DNA from: Effrenium voratum
Taxonomy: Eukaryota; Sar; Dinophyceae; Suessiales; Symbiodiniaceae
DNA: 64,000 nt
Direction of reading: 5' to 3'
NCBI GenBank assembly: GCA_963377175.1
Contig: CAUJNA010003314.1
Location: forward strand, 281,001-345,000
Positions 44,755-54,597 of this stretch are shown piece after piece (position 1 is the stretch's first letter; each line of letters starts with the position of its first letter). Position numbers and translations under genes: made by a program. The notes under the pieces were generated by a model. The model searched no databases, had not been told where the DNA came from, and saw only the letters and a program-made list of their open reading frames with translations.

Positions 44755-45824
44755 ATGGCCGCTCAATCTACTGCAGATGCTACGACGGGAGACGCCACTA
44801 CGCCCGACAGGGCGACTACACCTGAGGTGGCGGTCACTACAGACTCCAGTGACCATGAAACTCCACCACCTCAAACCTACAACGACTCCAACTACCACTT
44901 CAACCATTCTACACCCGGCAACACCGTCTACTACAACCCGACCACAGTGATGGACCAACTACACATCACTGAGCACCAGACAACCACTGCACCACCACTG
45001 CCCGACAACATTCCCTACACTCAATTTTTCACTGCATTTACACTTGAAGAGTATCAACTACTCTCACAACAACAAGCTACTCCACTGGCACAACTGGACT
45101 ACACACGACCCATTCACTGCATCCCTGGAGATCTTCGGATGCCACACTACAATTCCACACTGCTCAGCATTTTACCTCACTACCTGAAGCAGCCAACGTC
45201 CACTACTACCACACAACTTCACTCCACACTACAACTGGCGACAACACCAACTACGTCATCATCCAACTCCAGATTGAACAACCACTACTCCTGAGGTACC
45301 TCACTTCAGGACAATTTCTACACTTCACAAGGGACTACATCTCCTACATGATGTCGGTACAACACAACTACTACCTCCCGACTACAACACTGCCACAGAC
45401 CATCTTCAAGGTGAACTACAACATGACCACCTTCACTGACAACTACAGCCTCAGGAACAACTACGTTTGGAATTACCACATGCCACTACTTCTACCTGAA
45501 CTACTCCATTACCTTTACAACCGAGACCAACTACACGACTTCCAGCACAAAGCAATCACTACAATCCTCTGCAAAAGCATCCAATACTACGGATTCACAC
45601 TACTCACAATGACCAACCTCACACAACGCCACAAAGCACTACTACACCGCTTTCTACGGGACTACGACCAACACATGTCGTGTCCCGAGATTGATGATGA
45701 GCGACTACGGGGAGCTCCAAACTACATGACAACCTTTTTCACCACCAACTACTACGCGACCTTGGACAGGCGACTACAGAAGGTCCAAGCCTACCGCACC
45801 CAGAAATGGGGACTACATTTTTGA
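44755..45824 (+). pseudogene. Extra ORF between pol and 3' LTR, unknown function, one frame break
   Basis: The ATG at 44755 in CAGCCATGG context starts a Thr/Ala/Pro-rich, probably disordered N terminus (about 80 residues), followed by a more ordered segment containing TQFFTAFTLEEYQLLSQQ. Near 45165-45183 the coding frame steps by one base. The continued frame carries NYVIIQLQIEQPLLLRYLTS, then Tyr- and Asn-rich sequence with LLLPELLHYLYNRDQLHDFQ and ends at a stop at 45822. Combined coding capacity is about 355 residues. There is no signal peptide, membrane segment or viral envelope motif, so I do not call it env-like. It uses the same C- and A-rich codon third positions as pol, which supports it as an element gene. 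Confidence 0.7.
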
Positions 45825-46053
45825 GCTCCTGCTCTACTACAACGAGCTCCTGCTCCACAACAACGAGTGCCTGCCTTCACTACTTCCGTCCAGCGCCCTA
45901 CATCGAGCTGGAACCTGAACAGCGTGAACTACTGAGCGCAGGTCACTACTTTTGCCAATACAGTAGAATTGATGAACAACAATGGTTTTCATCACTACTG
46001 TCAATCCATGTTTTGCACTTCAGTTGAAAAGGTACTACAAAGACCTTTTAACT

Positions 46054-46063
46054 GAGGGGCCGT
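46054..46063 (+). promoter_or_regulatory. Candidate polypurine tract
   Basis: GAGGGGCCGT directly abuts the 3' LTR. Only six consecutive purines, so weak, but in the right place for plus-strand priming. Confidence 0.4.
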
Positions 46064-46238
46064 GTCAAACTACATGCTTCACTTTGCACTCTTGTTGCAT
46101 GTATGTTCACTACCGCAGGCCTTGAGCTTACTACTCCGCATGAGTCAAAAGGTTGGCAGCTGCAGACTACATTGGTTGACTGTTTGTTTGAACACTACAG
46201 CACTTGCACTTGTAAGCAAAGTAACAACCGATTTTAAC
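46064..46238 (+). repeat. 3' LTR, 175 bp
   Basis: Same as the 5' LTR except A for G in TTGCATGTATG. It ends TTTTAAC immediately before a (GA)n run. Confidence 0.92.
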
Positions 46239-46391
46239 GAGAGAGAGAGAGAGAGACAGACAGTTAGATAGATACAAAGAGAGATAGATAGACACAACAA
46301 AAGATAGATAGATAGATAGGTCGGTAGATAGATTGATAGATACATAGATCAAGAAGAGATAAAAGAAAGAGCGCGTAAACAAGCAAAACAA

Positions 46392-46442
<51 letters not shown>

Positions 46443-46505
46443 CAAGAAAGAAAAGGAAGGGAGGAAGGGAGGAAGGAAGGAAAGAAAGCGGGAGAGGACA
46501 AGTGA
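46239..46505 (+). repeat. GA, GATA, GAAA and GGAA microsatellites (3' flank of copia)
   Basis: (GA)n at 46239-46256, GATA units to about 46350, a pure (GAAA)n run about 46392-46440, then GGAA/GGAG units. Confidence 0.9.
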
Positions 46506-48740
46506 AAAGGGGAAATGAGGAGAGGACCTATCTCCCGGACCCGACGACGGCAAGGGTGAAGGAGATCTGAAGGAGATGATGAGTCATCGGAGTTGCGGCT
46601 TGGGAGTGAGCAGAGCTCTGGTAAAGTAAAGGAGGAGCTCGGCTGGATGCCGCTCAAATCATCCCCGCCCGCCCCGCAGCTCCTACCGCCACGCATCGTC
46701 TGTACCAACTCCGGCTCTCGCTCACCATCATCAGCCATTCGCCGGCCGAGTCCGAGAGGTCCGCAAGGATGGGTTTCAGCGGGCCGTTCTCCGGCATGGG
46801 CTCCGTCAGTGGCGGAAGACCAGTTCCTCCTTGACATACAACTTCTCGTCGGTGAGGATGCGCTTCTGCTTCTAAACTCCTGCATCCCCTCCATCAACTT
46901 CGGAGTTGATCAGGGACGAACTCATTGCAATGAAGGCGCTGACCTGGTCTTGAGGAGCCTTGAGGAACCACTGGAAGCATGGATAAGAAGGGCCTCTAGT
47001 GCCTGCAATAAGTGTTGCTCCTGCTTTGTTAACCACTCACCTCCACCACTCGAAACATGGTACGCCCTGCCCATCGGCTGCTGTCCGAAGAAGTGGTTTT
47101 CCTTTCTCGCACACCTCCAGTCACCCTCAAAGGACGCATGACCAGCCTCCTTTCCAGCTTCCTCCTTCTTCAGAAAGTCCGTTGGTTTCGGCTTTGGCCA
47201 TGTGTCCTACCAAGAGGCAACGGCGGGACTTCCCAATCAGTGTCACAGCCTTTCTTCAATGCCCGCAAGGCCAAGGCTCGAAGGTAGGCTTGTGGGGGGT
47301 TCACAAGCTCGATCTCCAGCACGGGCAGTTCGGCGCCACTTGCAATCTCTTCTAAACGGAACACGACCGTTCTCAATGTGTTCCGTCCAACTCAGCTTGC
47401 AGGTGACCAGCCATAGATGCCCGACTTGCTTGCGATCGTCAGTTCAGCGCTAAGAAGCCAATGCCCTGGTCTCAGCCAAGCCCACCTCCTTGGCCATCAC
47501 TCCCCTTACGTTTGGGATCTTGAACCTGAGGTTTCCCCAATAGGTAGTCCCGCTCCAAGGACATTTTTCTGGAAGCCCTCAACCTCTCCCAAGGCCGTTC
47601 TCCACCACCCCATACGGCTGATAGTGACGCGTCCGCTGGCTGCTCGAGTGCAAATCCAATTTCACCTCCACCTTGTCTCCTTCTTCCCTCCACATCATGA
47701 CGTCATCCTCCAACAGTTGCTTCTTCTCCCAGTCCGCTCAAGTTCTTGAACCCGAAATGGTTCTTTTTGTCGGGCCCTCGCAAAGGTCTGGGCCCTCCTC
47801 CCAGCATCTCGTAGTGCCTAATTACGCTTCTTGTGCGGCAATTTGGATTGCCCGTCACCATTGCAAACACCTCTAGCATGTCCCTGACGTCGGCCACTGA
47901 ACTCCTTGTAGCCTCGCCTCAGAGTGTAGCCCCTGCGTACAGTCACTTTCGTGCCTCCAGTTCCAAGGCAGCGCCTTCAAATCTGCCGGTGGCTTCATCA
48001 TCACCCGTTGCTTGATTTCTTCAGGAACTTTTTGATTGCTGGAGTGGATCAAGAAGGAGAAGCCTATTGCGCGAGTCCGCGCTATGAAGGCGAACAAGAT
48101 GCCAATTCCGGAAGGGTCAGCAGAGGAAGAGGAGTGCCAGAACAAGTCGACAGCGACCTCTTCGAAAACGCCTCTGAAAAAGAAGGGTTCCGTACCCCAG
48201 TATGGGCGGGTGGAGAGATAGGGAGAGAGATGGTGAAGACCAACTCAGAGCAGAAGCGGTTGAGCGCTACGAGAGGAGGAGGCCGGGCGTCAAGCGAGGT
48301 TTCATCTACCGGAGACGGCAACAGGAGGCATCATCATCTAGGGTGTGGCGAGAGCTCCTCCTATGGTCTTTGGCCCAAACCGAAGGCCAGCGTCCTGGGA
48401 AAGGAAAACCGTGTACGCTGTACAACCCGGCGTGGGAGACAGAGGGTAAGGCTCTTGGCCGGGAGGAGAACATCCAAGATGAGTGTCTCTTCTTTGACCG
48501 GGACCAGATGGCGCGTTGCAGGGATAATTGCGACCAGACACGAGCAGCTCCGCATTTCAAGGAGAAGCTGTGGCCTCCGATCAGAGATTGAGAAGGATGA
48601 CCCCTATGCGAAGCGCGGTGGGTGGACTCCTGGGAGGAGGATGAAGGTGCTCAGAACAGAGTTTGGGCTCACGATGAGCTGCCCGTCACGCGCAGACGCA
48701 GCGCTTTCAGGTGTTTGGCCAGCGTGGAGGTGGTAAATAG
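46506..48740 (-). other. Degraded coding-like tract, unassigned family
   Basis: Several antisense frames read like pieces of one protein in changing frames. From 48145: PEEIKQRVMMKPPADLKALP; then 47897-47703: ADVRDMLEVFAMVTGNPNCR, RHYEMLGGGPRPLRG and NHFGFKNLSGLGEE; then 47693-47472: MSLERDYLLGKPQVQD; then 47376-47170: FRLEEIASGAELPVLEIELV. The plus strand also has a basic frame at 48036-48221 (LEWIKKEKPIARVRAMKANK). No domain is recognised. It could be an intron-containing gene fragment or a retroelement relic. Its position directly beside the microsatellite gives no functional clue. Confidence 0.3.
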
Positions 48741-49200
48741 GCGGCTTGAGTCAGGGCGGCCGGGCGCCTTTCGGCGCCAAGCCGGGAGGAGTGTCTGGAA
48801 GATGATTCCAAACGACCAGCTCCTGATTTTGTTGTTACCGCTCCGTCCGAAAGTGAAGGGTGCTGTTGGGGAAAACCCAGATTCATGTGTGCTCCTTTTT
48901 CCTGTCATTTCATGGTTCTGACTACTTCCAATGGGCCAGGTGGCTTTGGGGGAGCACCAGGGCCATCCATGTTTAAGTCAATGGTTTTAACTGCCCTTAT
49001 TAGTACAGTTATTCCCAAAGGGACGGGGATCCTTCAGTTTTCATTGCTTGCCATTTTCTGCACATCAGACTATTTCTGCTTACTCAATTTATTCTAGGGA
49101 CTTCCAGATTCATTGAGAGTCTCCGCTTAGTTAAACGATCTAGAACAAGTTTCCTTTTGGGGAATTCCGGATTCTTGCGGTTGCTCTTTCTATCTTAGTT
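48741..49200. repeat. Dispersed repeat of the AAAGGGACGGGGATCC/GTGCC family
   Basis: Contains ACAGTTATTCCCAAAGGGAC + GGGGATCC (49008-49030), ATTCCGGATTC and TTCCAGATTCATTGAGAG words shared with 35.8-36.8 and 54.6-57.3 kb. No gene seen. Confidence 0.5.
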
Positions 49201-49539
49201 CCCCACATCTTTGTGTGGGGTTCTTACTTTTACCGCTCCGCGCCCGCCGCCCGCCGTCCGCCGTCCGGCCCCGCCGTCCGCCGCCCGCCCCCGCCGCCCA
49301 CTCACTCACACTCACTGTCTCACACTCACTCACACACACTCACTCACTCACACTCCCTCACACTCACTCACTCACTCACTCACCCGCACAAAGTCACTCA
49401 CTCACACACACTCACTCACACACACTGACTCACACACACTCAGTCACACACACTCACTCACTCACACACACTCACTCACACACACTCACTCACTCACACT
49501 CACTCACACTCACTCACTCACTCACAGGGGCAGCATTTG

Positions 49540-51778
49540 GGAAATTTGCGTGGCAGGGGCAGCCTTTGGTAGCTGTCTAAAGGGACTGGATGTCTTCGAG
49601 CGCGTGGCGGGGCTCAATCTGCGTGACAGGCGCAGCACTTTGGAGATGGCGCACAGATTTCGTGGCAGGCGCAGTATTTTCTGCATCTGGGCGTGTGTTT
49701 GCGTGGCAGGGGCAGCATTTGGTAGGTGTCTAAAGGGACTGGATGTTGTCGCGCGCGCGGCTCGGGGGCTCAATCTGCGTGACAGGCGCAGCACTTTGGA
49801 GATGGCTTGCAAGTTTCGTGGCAGGCGCAGTATTTTCTGCATCTGGGTGTGTGTTTGTGTGGCAGGGGCAACATTTGGCAGCTGTCTAACGGGACTGGAT
49901 GTTGTCGAGCGCGCGGCTCGGGGGCTCAATCTGCGTGACAGGCGCAGCACTTTGGAGATGGCGCACAGATTTCGTGGCAGGCGCAGTATTTTCTGCATCT
50001 GGGTGTGTGTTTGCGTGGCAGGGGCAACATTTGGTAGGTGTCTAATTGTCGGGCGCGCGGCTCGGGGGCTCAATCTGCGTGACAGGCGCAGCACTTTGGA
50101 GATGGCGCCCAGATTTCGTGGCAGGCACTGTGTTTTCTGCATCTGGAGGTGTGTTTGCGTGGCAGGGGCAGCATTTGGTAGCTGTCTAAGGACTGGATGT
50201 TGTCGAGCGCGCGGCTCGGGTGCTCAATCTGCGTGACAGGCGCAGCACTTCGGAGACGGGGCATAGATTTCGGTTGCAGGCGCAGTATTTTCTGCATCTG
50301 GGTGTGTGTTTGCGTGGCAGGGGCAGCATTTGGTAGCTGTCTAAAGGGACTGGATGTTGTCGAGCGCGCGGCTCGGAGGCTCAATCTGCGTGACAGGCGC
50401 AGCATTTTGGAGATGGCGCACAGATTTCGTGGCAGGCGCAGTATTTTCTGCATCTGGGTGTGTGTTTGCGTGGCAGGGGCAGCATTTGGTAGCTGTCTAA
50501 AGGGACTGGATGTTGTCGAGCGCGCGGCTCGGGGGCTCAATCTGCGTGACAGGCGCAGCACTTTGGAGATGGCGCAAGATTTCGTGGCAGGCGCAGTATT
50601 TTCTGCATCTGGGTGTGTGTTTGCGTGGCAGGGGCAGCATTTGGTTGCTGTCTAAAGGGACTGGATGTTGTCGAGCGCGCGGCTCGGGGGCTCAATCTGC
50701 GTGACAGGCGCAGCACTTTGGAGATGGCGCACAGATTTCGTGGCAGGCGCAGTATTTTCTGCATCTGGGTGTGTGTTTGCTGTCTGGAGATGGCAATCTG
50801 CGCGCAAGATTTCGTGGCAGGCGCAGTGTTTTCTGCATCTGGTGGTGTGTTTGCGTGGCAGGGGCAGCATTTGGTAGCTGTCTAAGGACTGGATGTTGTC
50901 GAGCGCACGGCTCGGGGGCTCAATCTGCGTGACAGGCGCAGCACTTTGGAGATGGCTTGCAAATTTCGTGGCAGGCGCAGTTTTTTCTGCATCTGGGTGT
51001 GTGTTTGCGTGGCAGGGGCAGCATTTGGTAGCTGTTTAAAGGGACTGAATGTTGTCGAGCGCGCGGCTCGGGGGCTCAATCTGCGCGACAGGCGCAGCAC
51101 TTTGGAGATGGCTTGCAAATTTCTTGGCAGGCGCAGTGTTTTCTGCATCTGGAGGTGTGTTTGCGTGGCAGGGGCAGCATTTGGTAGCTGTCTAAGGACT
51201 GGATGTTGTCGAGCGCGCGGGCTCGGGGGCTCAATCTGCGTGACAGGCGCAGCACTTTGGAGATGGCTTGCAAATTTCGTAGCAGGCGCAGTATTTTCTG
51301 CATCTGGGTGTGTGTTTGCTTGGCAGGGGCAGCATTTGGTTGCTGTCTAAAGGGACTGGATGTTGTCGAGCGCGCGGCTCGGAGGCTCAATCTGCGCGAC
51401 AGGCGCAGCACTTTGGAGATGGCTTGCAAAATTCAGGGCAGGCGCAGTATTTTCTGCATCTGGGTGTGTGTTTGCGTGGCAGGGGCAACATGTGGCAGCT
51501 GTCTACAGGGGCTAGATGTTGTCGAGCGCGCGGTTCGGGGGCTCAATCTGCGTGACAGGCGCAGCACTTTGGAGACGGGGCATAGATTTCGGTTGCAGGC
51601 GCAGTATTTTCTGCATCTGGGTATGTGTTTGCGTGGCAGGGGCAACATATGAAAGCTGTCTAAGGGGCTGGATGTTGTCGAGCGCGCGGCTCGGGGGCTC
51701 AATCTGCGTGACAGGCGCAGCACTTTGGAGACGGGGCATAGATTTCGTGGCAGGCGCAGTTTTTTTCTGCATCTAGGT
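49540..51778 (+). repeat. 156-bp tandem array, about 14 copies
   Basis: The unit contains, in order, ATCTGCGTGACAGGCGCAGC + ACTTTGGAGATGG, CAGATTTCGTGGCAGGCGCA + GTATTTTCTGCATCTGGGTG, TTTGCGTGGCAGGGGCAGCA + TTTGGTAG.TGTCTAAAGGGA, and CTGGATGTTGTCGAGCGCGC. Starts at 49621, 49777, 49933, 50077, 50231 and 50388 give periods of 144-157 bp. The CGTGGCAGGCGCAG core is shared with the 41-bp monomer, so the families are related. Cys/Val/Arg-rich frames (for example 49211-50236) are translations of the array. Confidence 0.92.
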
Positions 51779-51955
51779 CTTCTTTTCGCTCGCGAGGCAG
51801 AGTCAGGCGCTAGATTATTCACGGCTTCCTCTTCTTCAGACAGCTGGAAGTCTAATAAGCCTGAGCTCGAGCTCTAGTAAGCCTGAGCCGCGCGCGGCAC
51901 AACATCCAGCCTCTCTAAACAGCAGCCATATGTTGCCCCTGCCACGCAAACACAC
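51779..51955. repeat. Segment inverted relative to copy B
   Basis: Reading CTTCTTTTCGCTCGCGAGGC, then GAAGTCTAATAAGCCTGAGC, through to GCCACGCAAACACAC, this is the reverse complement of 54201-54482 (minus about 100 bp). Both junctions are shared: GCATCTAGGT on the left and CTCTACTAG on the right keep the same orientation in both copies. Confidence 0.8.
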
Positions 51956-52075
51956 TCTACTAGTGACCGAGCGCTACCCCGTGGCCACTCACTCACTCAC
52001 TCAGTCATTATCGCATGGCCACCAGAGAGCCATTCACAGAAAAAATGCGCATGTGGGGTTATCCGCTCCTTTAAT

Positions 52076-52655
52076 CTTAATGTTTTTTTACCATATTTAT
52101 AGTGTCATCTTCTACATCTTCTATATTATCTTTCAGTCTCTTATCACTACTTAAATTAAATCCATTGAATGATGAAAATTGTGTATCGTCCAATTGTAAA
52201 TATTTAGTGCCATCAATATAACTATCAATAGTTTGTTGATGCTTCTAATCTTAAAAACAGCATCACTATTTAAATGTCTCAAATTGATTTTATGAGCAAT
52301 TCCAAAAGTCATACCACCGTCAATAGTCCAGTCGCCTCGTAATTCGCTACTACTTCCACTCTTCAAAATAATTGTATTATCAGCGTAAGTTGAACAACCA
52401 AATTAATAGAGTTTGAAGTGTTGCTATTTCTGATTGTTAAATCGTTTGTATCAAGATACATTTCAGCATTATTAATTATTAGTTTTGATGTGTTGCCCAA
52501 TTGGACGTTGCCACTCGGTGAATTTTGTAATAATAAAGTGTTTCCTGATACTGACTGAACCTGATTGACTTCAACTTTCTTACCAGAAACCATTGTTAAA
52601 TCGCCATTTGTATATACATCACCTAATATATCAACTGGTGTATTCCCCACATCTT
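52076..52655 (-). pseudogene. Viral tail-fibre-like protein fragment with S74 chaperone motif (endogenous virus)
   Basis: Read antisense from about 52655. It is AT-rich and unlike its GC-rich neighbours. Frame one gives GNTPVDILGDVYTNGDLTMV, SGNTLLLQNSPSGNVQLGNT, then MYLDTNDLTIRNSNTSNSIN. After a frame change near 52385: KSGSSSELRGDWTIDGGMTF and LRHLNSDAVFKIRS. After another near 52225: TIDSYIDGTKYLQLDD, then SDKRLKDNIEDVEDD (52095-52150). SD.RLK.NI is the signature of the peptidase S74 intramolecular chaperone of tail spikes and fibres. The repetitive GN..L..G beta-type repeats before it are typical of fibre shafts. Such proteins occur in phages, giant viruses and Polinton-like viruses. Both ends are cut exactly by copies A and B, so start and chaperone C terminus are missing. 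Confidence 0.8.
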
Positions 52656-54597
52656 TGTGTGGGGTTCTTACTTTTACCGCTCCGCGCCCGCCGTCCGCCG
52701 TCCGGCCCCGCCGTCCACCGCCCGCCCCGCCGCCCCCGCCGCCCACTCACTCACACACACTCACTCACACACACTCAATCACACACACTCACTCACTCAC
52801 TCACCCACTCACTCACTCACTCACTCACTCACCCACCCACTCACTCACTCACTCACTCACTCACTCACTCGCTCACTCACTCACTTACTCACTCTCTCTT
52901 GCAGGGGCAACATATGGCAGCTGTCTAAAGGGACTGGATGTTGTCGAGCGCGCGGCTCGGGGGCTCAATCTGCGTGACAGGCGCAGCCCTTTGGAGATGG
53001 CGCACAGTTTTTTTCTGCATCTGGGTGTGTGTTTGCGTGGCAGGGGCAGCATTTGGTAGGTGTCTAAAGGGACTGGATGTTGTCGAGCGCGCGGCTCGGG
53101 GGCTCAGTCTGCGTGACAGGCGCAGCACTTTGGAGATGGCTTGCAAATTTCGTGGCAGGCGCAGTTTTTTCTGCATCTGGGTGTGTGTTTGCGTGGCAGG
53201 GGCAGCATTTGGTAGGTGTCTAAAGGGACTGGATGTTGTCGAGCGCGCGGCTCGGGGGCTCAATCTGCGTGACAGGCGCAGCACTTTGGAGATGGCTTGC
53301 AAATTTCGTGGCAGGCGCAGTATTTCTGCATCTGGGTGTGTGTTTGCGTGGCAGGGGCAACATTGGCAGCTGTCTAAGGGGCTGGATGTCGAGCGCAGCT
53401 CGGGGGCTCAATCTGCGTGACAGGCGCAGATTTCTGCATCTCTGGGTGTGTGTTTGCGTGGCAGGGGCAGCATTTGGTGGGTGCAGGGACTGGATGTTGT
53501 CGAGCGCGCGGCTCGGGGGCTCAATCTGCGTGACAGGCGCAGCACTTTGGAGATGGCTTGCAAATTTCGTGGCAGGCGCAGTATTTTCTGCATCTGGGTG
53601 TGTGTTTGCGTGGCAGGGGCAGCATTTGGTTGCTGTCTAAAGGGACTGGATGTCTTCGAGCGCGCGGCTCGGGGGCTCAATCTGCGTGACAGGCGCAGCA
53701 CTTTGGAGATGGCGCACAGATTTCGTGGCAGGCGCAGTATTTTCTGCATCTGGGTGTGTGTTTGCGTGGGAGGGGCAGCATTTGGCAGTGTCTAAAGGGA
53801 CTGGATGTTGTCGAGCGCGCGGCAGGGGCTCAATCTGCGTGACAGGCGCAGCACTTTGGAGATGGCTTGCAAATTTCGTGGCAGGCGCAGTGTTTTCTGC
53901 ATCTGGGTGTGTGTTTGCGTGGCAGGGGCAGGGACTGGATGTTGTCGAGCGCGCGGCTTGGGGGCTCAATCTGCGTGACAGGCGCAGCACTTTGGAGATG
54001 GCGCACAGATTTCGTGGCAGGCGCAGTATTTTCTGCATCTGGGTGTGTGTTTGCGTGGCAGGGGCAGCATTTGGTAGGTGTTTAAAGGGACTGGATGTTG
54101 TCGCGCGCGCGGCTCGGGGGCTCAATCTGCGTGACAGGCGCAGCACTTTGGAGATGGCTTGCAAGTTTCGTGGCAGGCGCAGTATTTTCTGCATCTAGGT
54201 GTGTGTGTGTTTGCGTGGCAGGGGCAACATATGGCTGCTGTCTAGAGAGGCTGGATGTTGTGTCGCGCGCGGCTCGGGGGCTCAATCTGCGTGACAGGCG
54301 CAGCACTTTCGTCCACACTCACTTGCACTCATTCACATTCACTCAATCTCACTCAGGCTTATAGACTTCCAGCTCAGGCTTATTAGAGCTCGAGCTCAGG
54401 CTTATTTGACTTCCAGCTGTTTGAAGAAGAGGAAGCCGTGAATAATCTAGCGCCTGACTCTGCCTCGCGAGCAAAAAGAAGAGAGCGCTCTACTAGCCCG
54501 TGGCCACTCACTCACTCACTCACTCAGTCATTATCGCATGGCCACCAGAGAACCATTCACTGAAAAAATGCGCATGTGGGGTTATCCGGTCCTTTAA
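52645..54597. mobile_element. Satellite-bearing element, copy B
   Basis: Same structure as copy A: hairpin head CCCCACATCTTTGTGTGGGG (52645-52664), CCGCTCCGCGCCCGCC region, (CACTCA)n tract (52741-52895), about nine copies of the 156-bp unit (52900-54310, several shortened), a non-inverted tail segment (54201-54482), then CACTCACTCACTCAGTCATT and ATGTGGGG (54574-54581) with TTATCCGGTCCTTTAATTG. No gene. Frames such as 53650-54198 are repeat translations. Confidence 0.7.

Larger units (their letters stand above)
38377..46238 (+). mobile_element. Ty1/copia LTR retrotransposon, young, with an extra 3' ORF
   Basis: A 7.86-kb element bounded by two 175-bp LTRs that differ at one position. Order: LTR, primer site, gag, zinc knuckle, protease, integrase, reverse transcriptase, RNase H, then a separate downstream ORF and the 3' LTR. 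Integrase preceding reverse transcriptase defines the copia superfamily. The zinc-binding segment HNLTHLPYRNWCPIC and the DYW..R..L.TP modules are what I associate with dinoflagellate copia. Target-site duplication is compatible with GAGAG on both sides but cannot be proven in (GA)n. Three one-step frame breaks interrupt gag and the 3' ORF, while pol is open over more than 1,700 codons. Confidence 0.95.
49201..52074. mobile_element. Satellite-bearing element, copy A, with short inverted ends
   Basis: Begins with a hairpin CCCCACATCTTTGTGTGGGG (49201-49220) and ends AAAAAATGCGCATGTGGGG.. (ATGTGGGG 52051-52058) plus TTATCCG.TCCTTTAAT. CCCCACAT and ATGTGGGG are inverted ends. Inside: TTACTTTTACCGCTCCGCGC and CCGCCGTCCG repeats, a (CACTCA)n tract (about 49300-49526), a 156-bp array (49540-51778), an inverted segment (51779-51955) and a common tail with CACTCACTCACTCAGTCATT. 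Copy B at 52645-54597 shares the same ends and order. ATCTTA occurs on both sides and may be a target duplication. No protein-coding gene. Confidence 0.65.

Noticed and set aside
44755..45824. Retroviral-type envelope gene in the copia element
   Set aside because: No signal peptide, membrane anchor, cysteine pattern or cleavage site is visible in the third ORF.
49211..54200. Long Cys/Arg-rich frames, for example 341 codons from 49211
   Set aside because: Translations of the CACTCA tract and 156-bp array on both strands; not genes.
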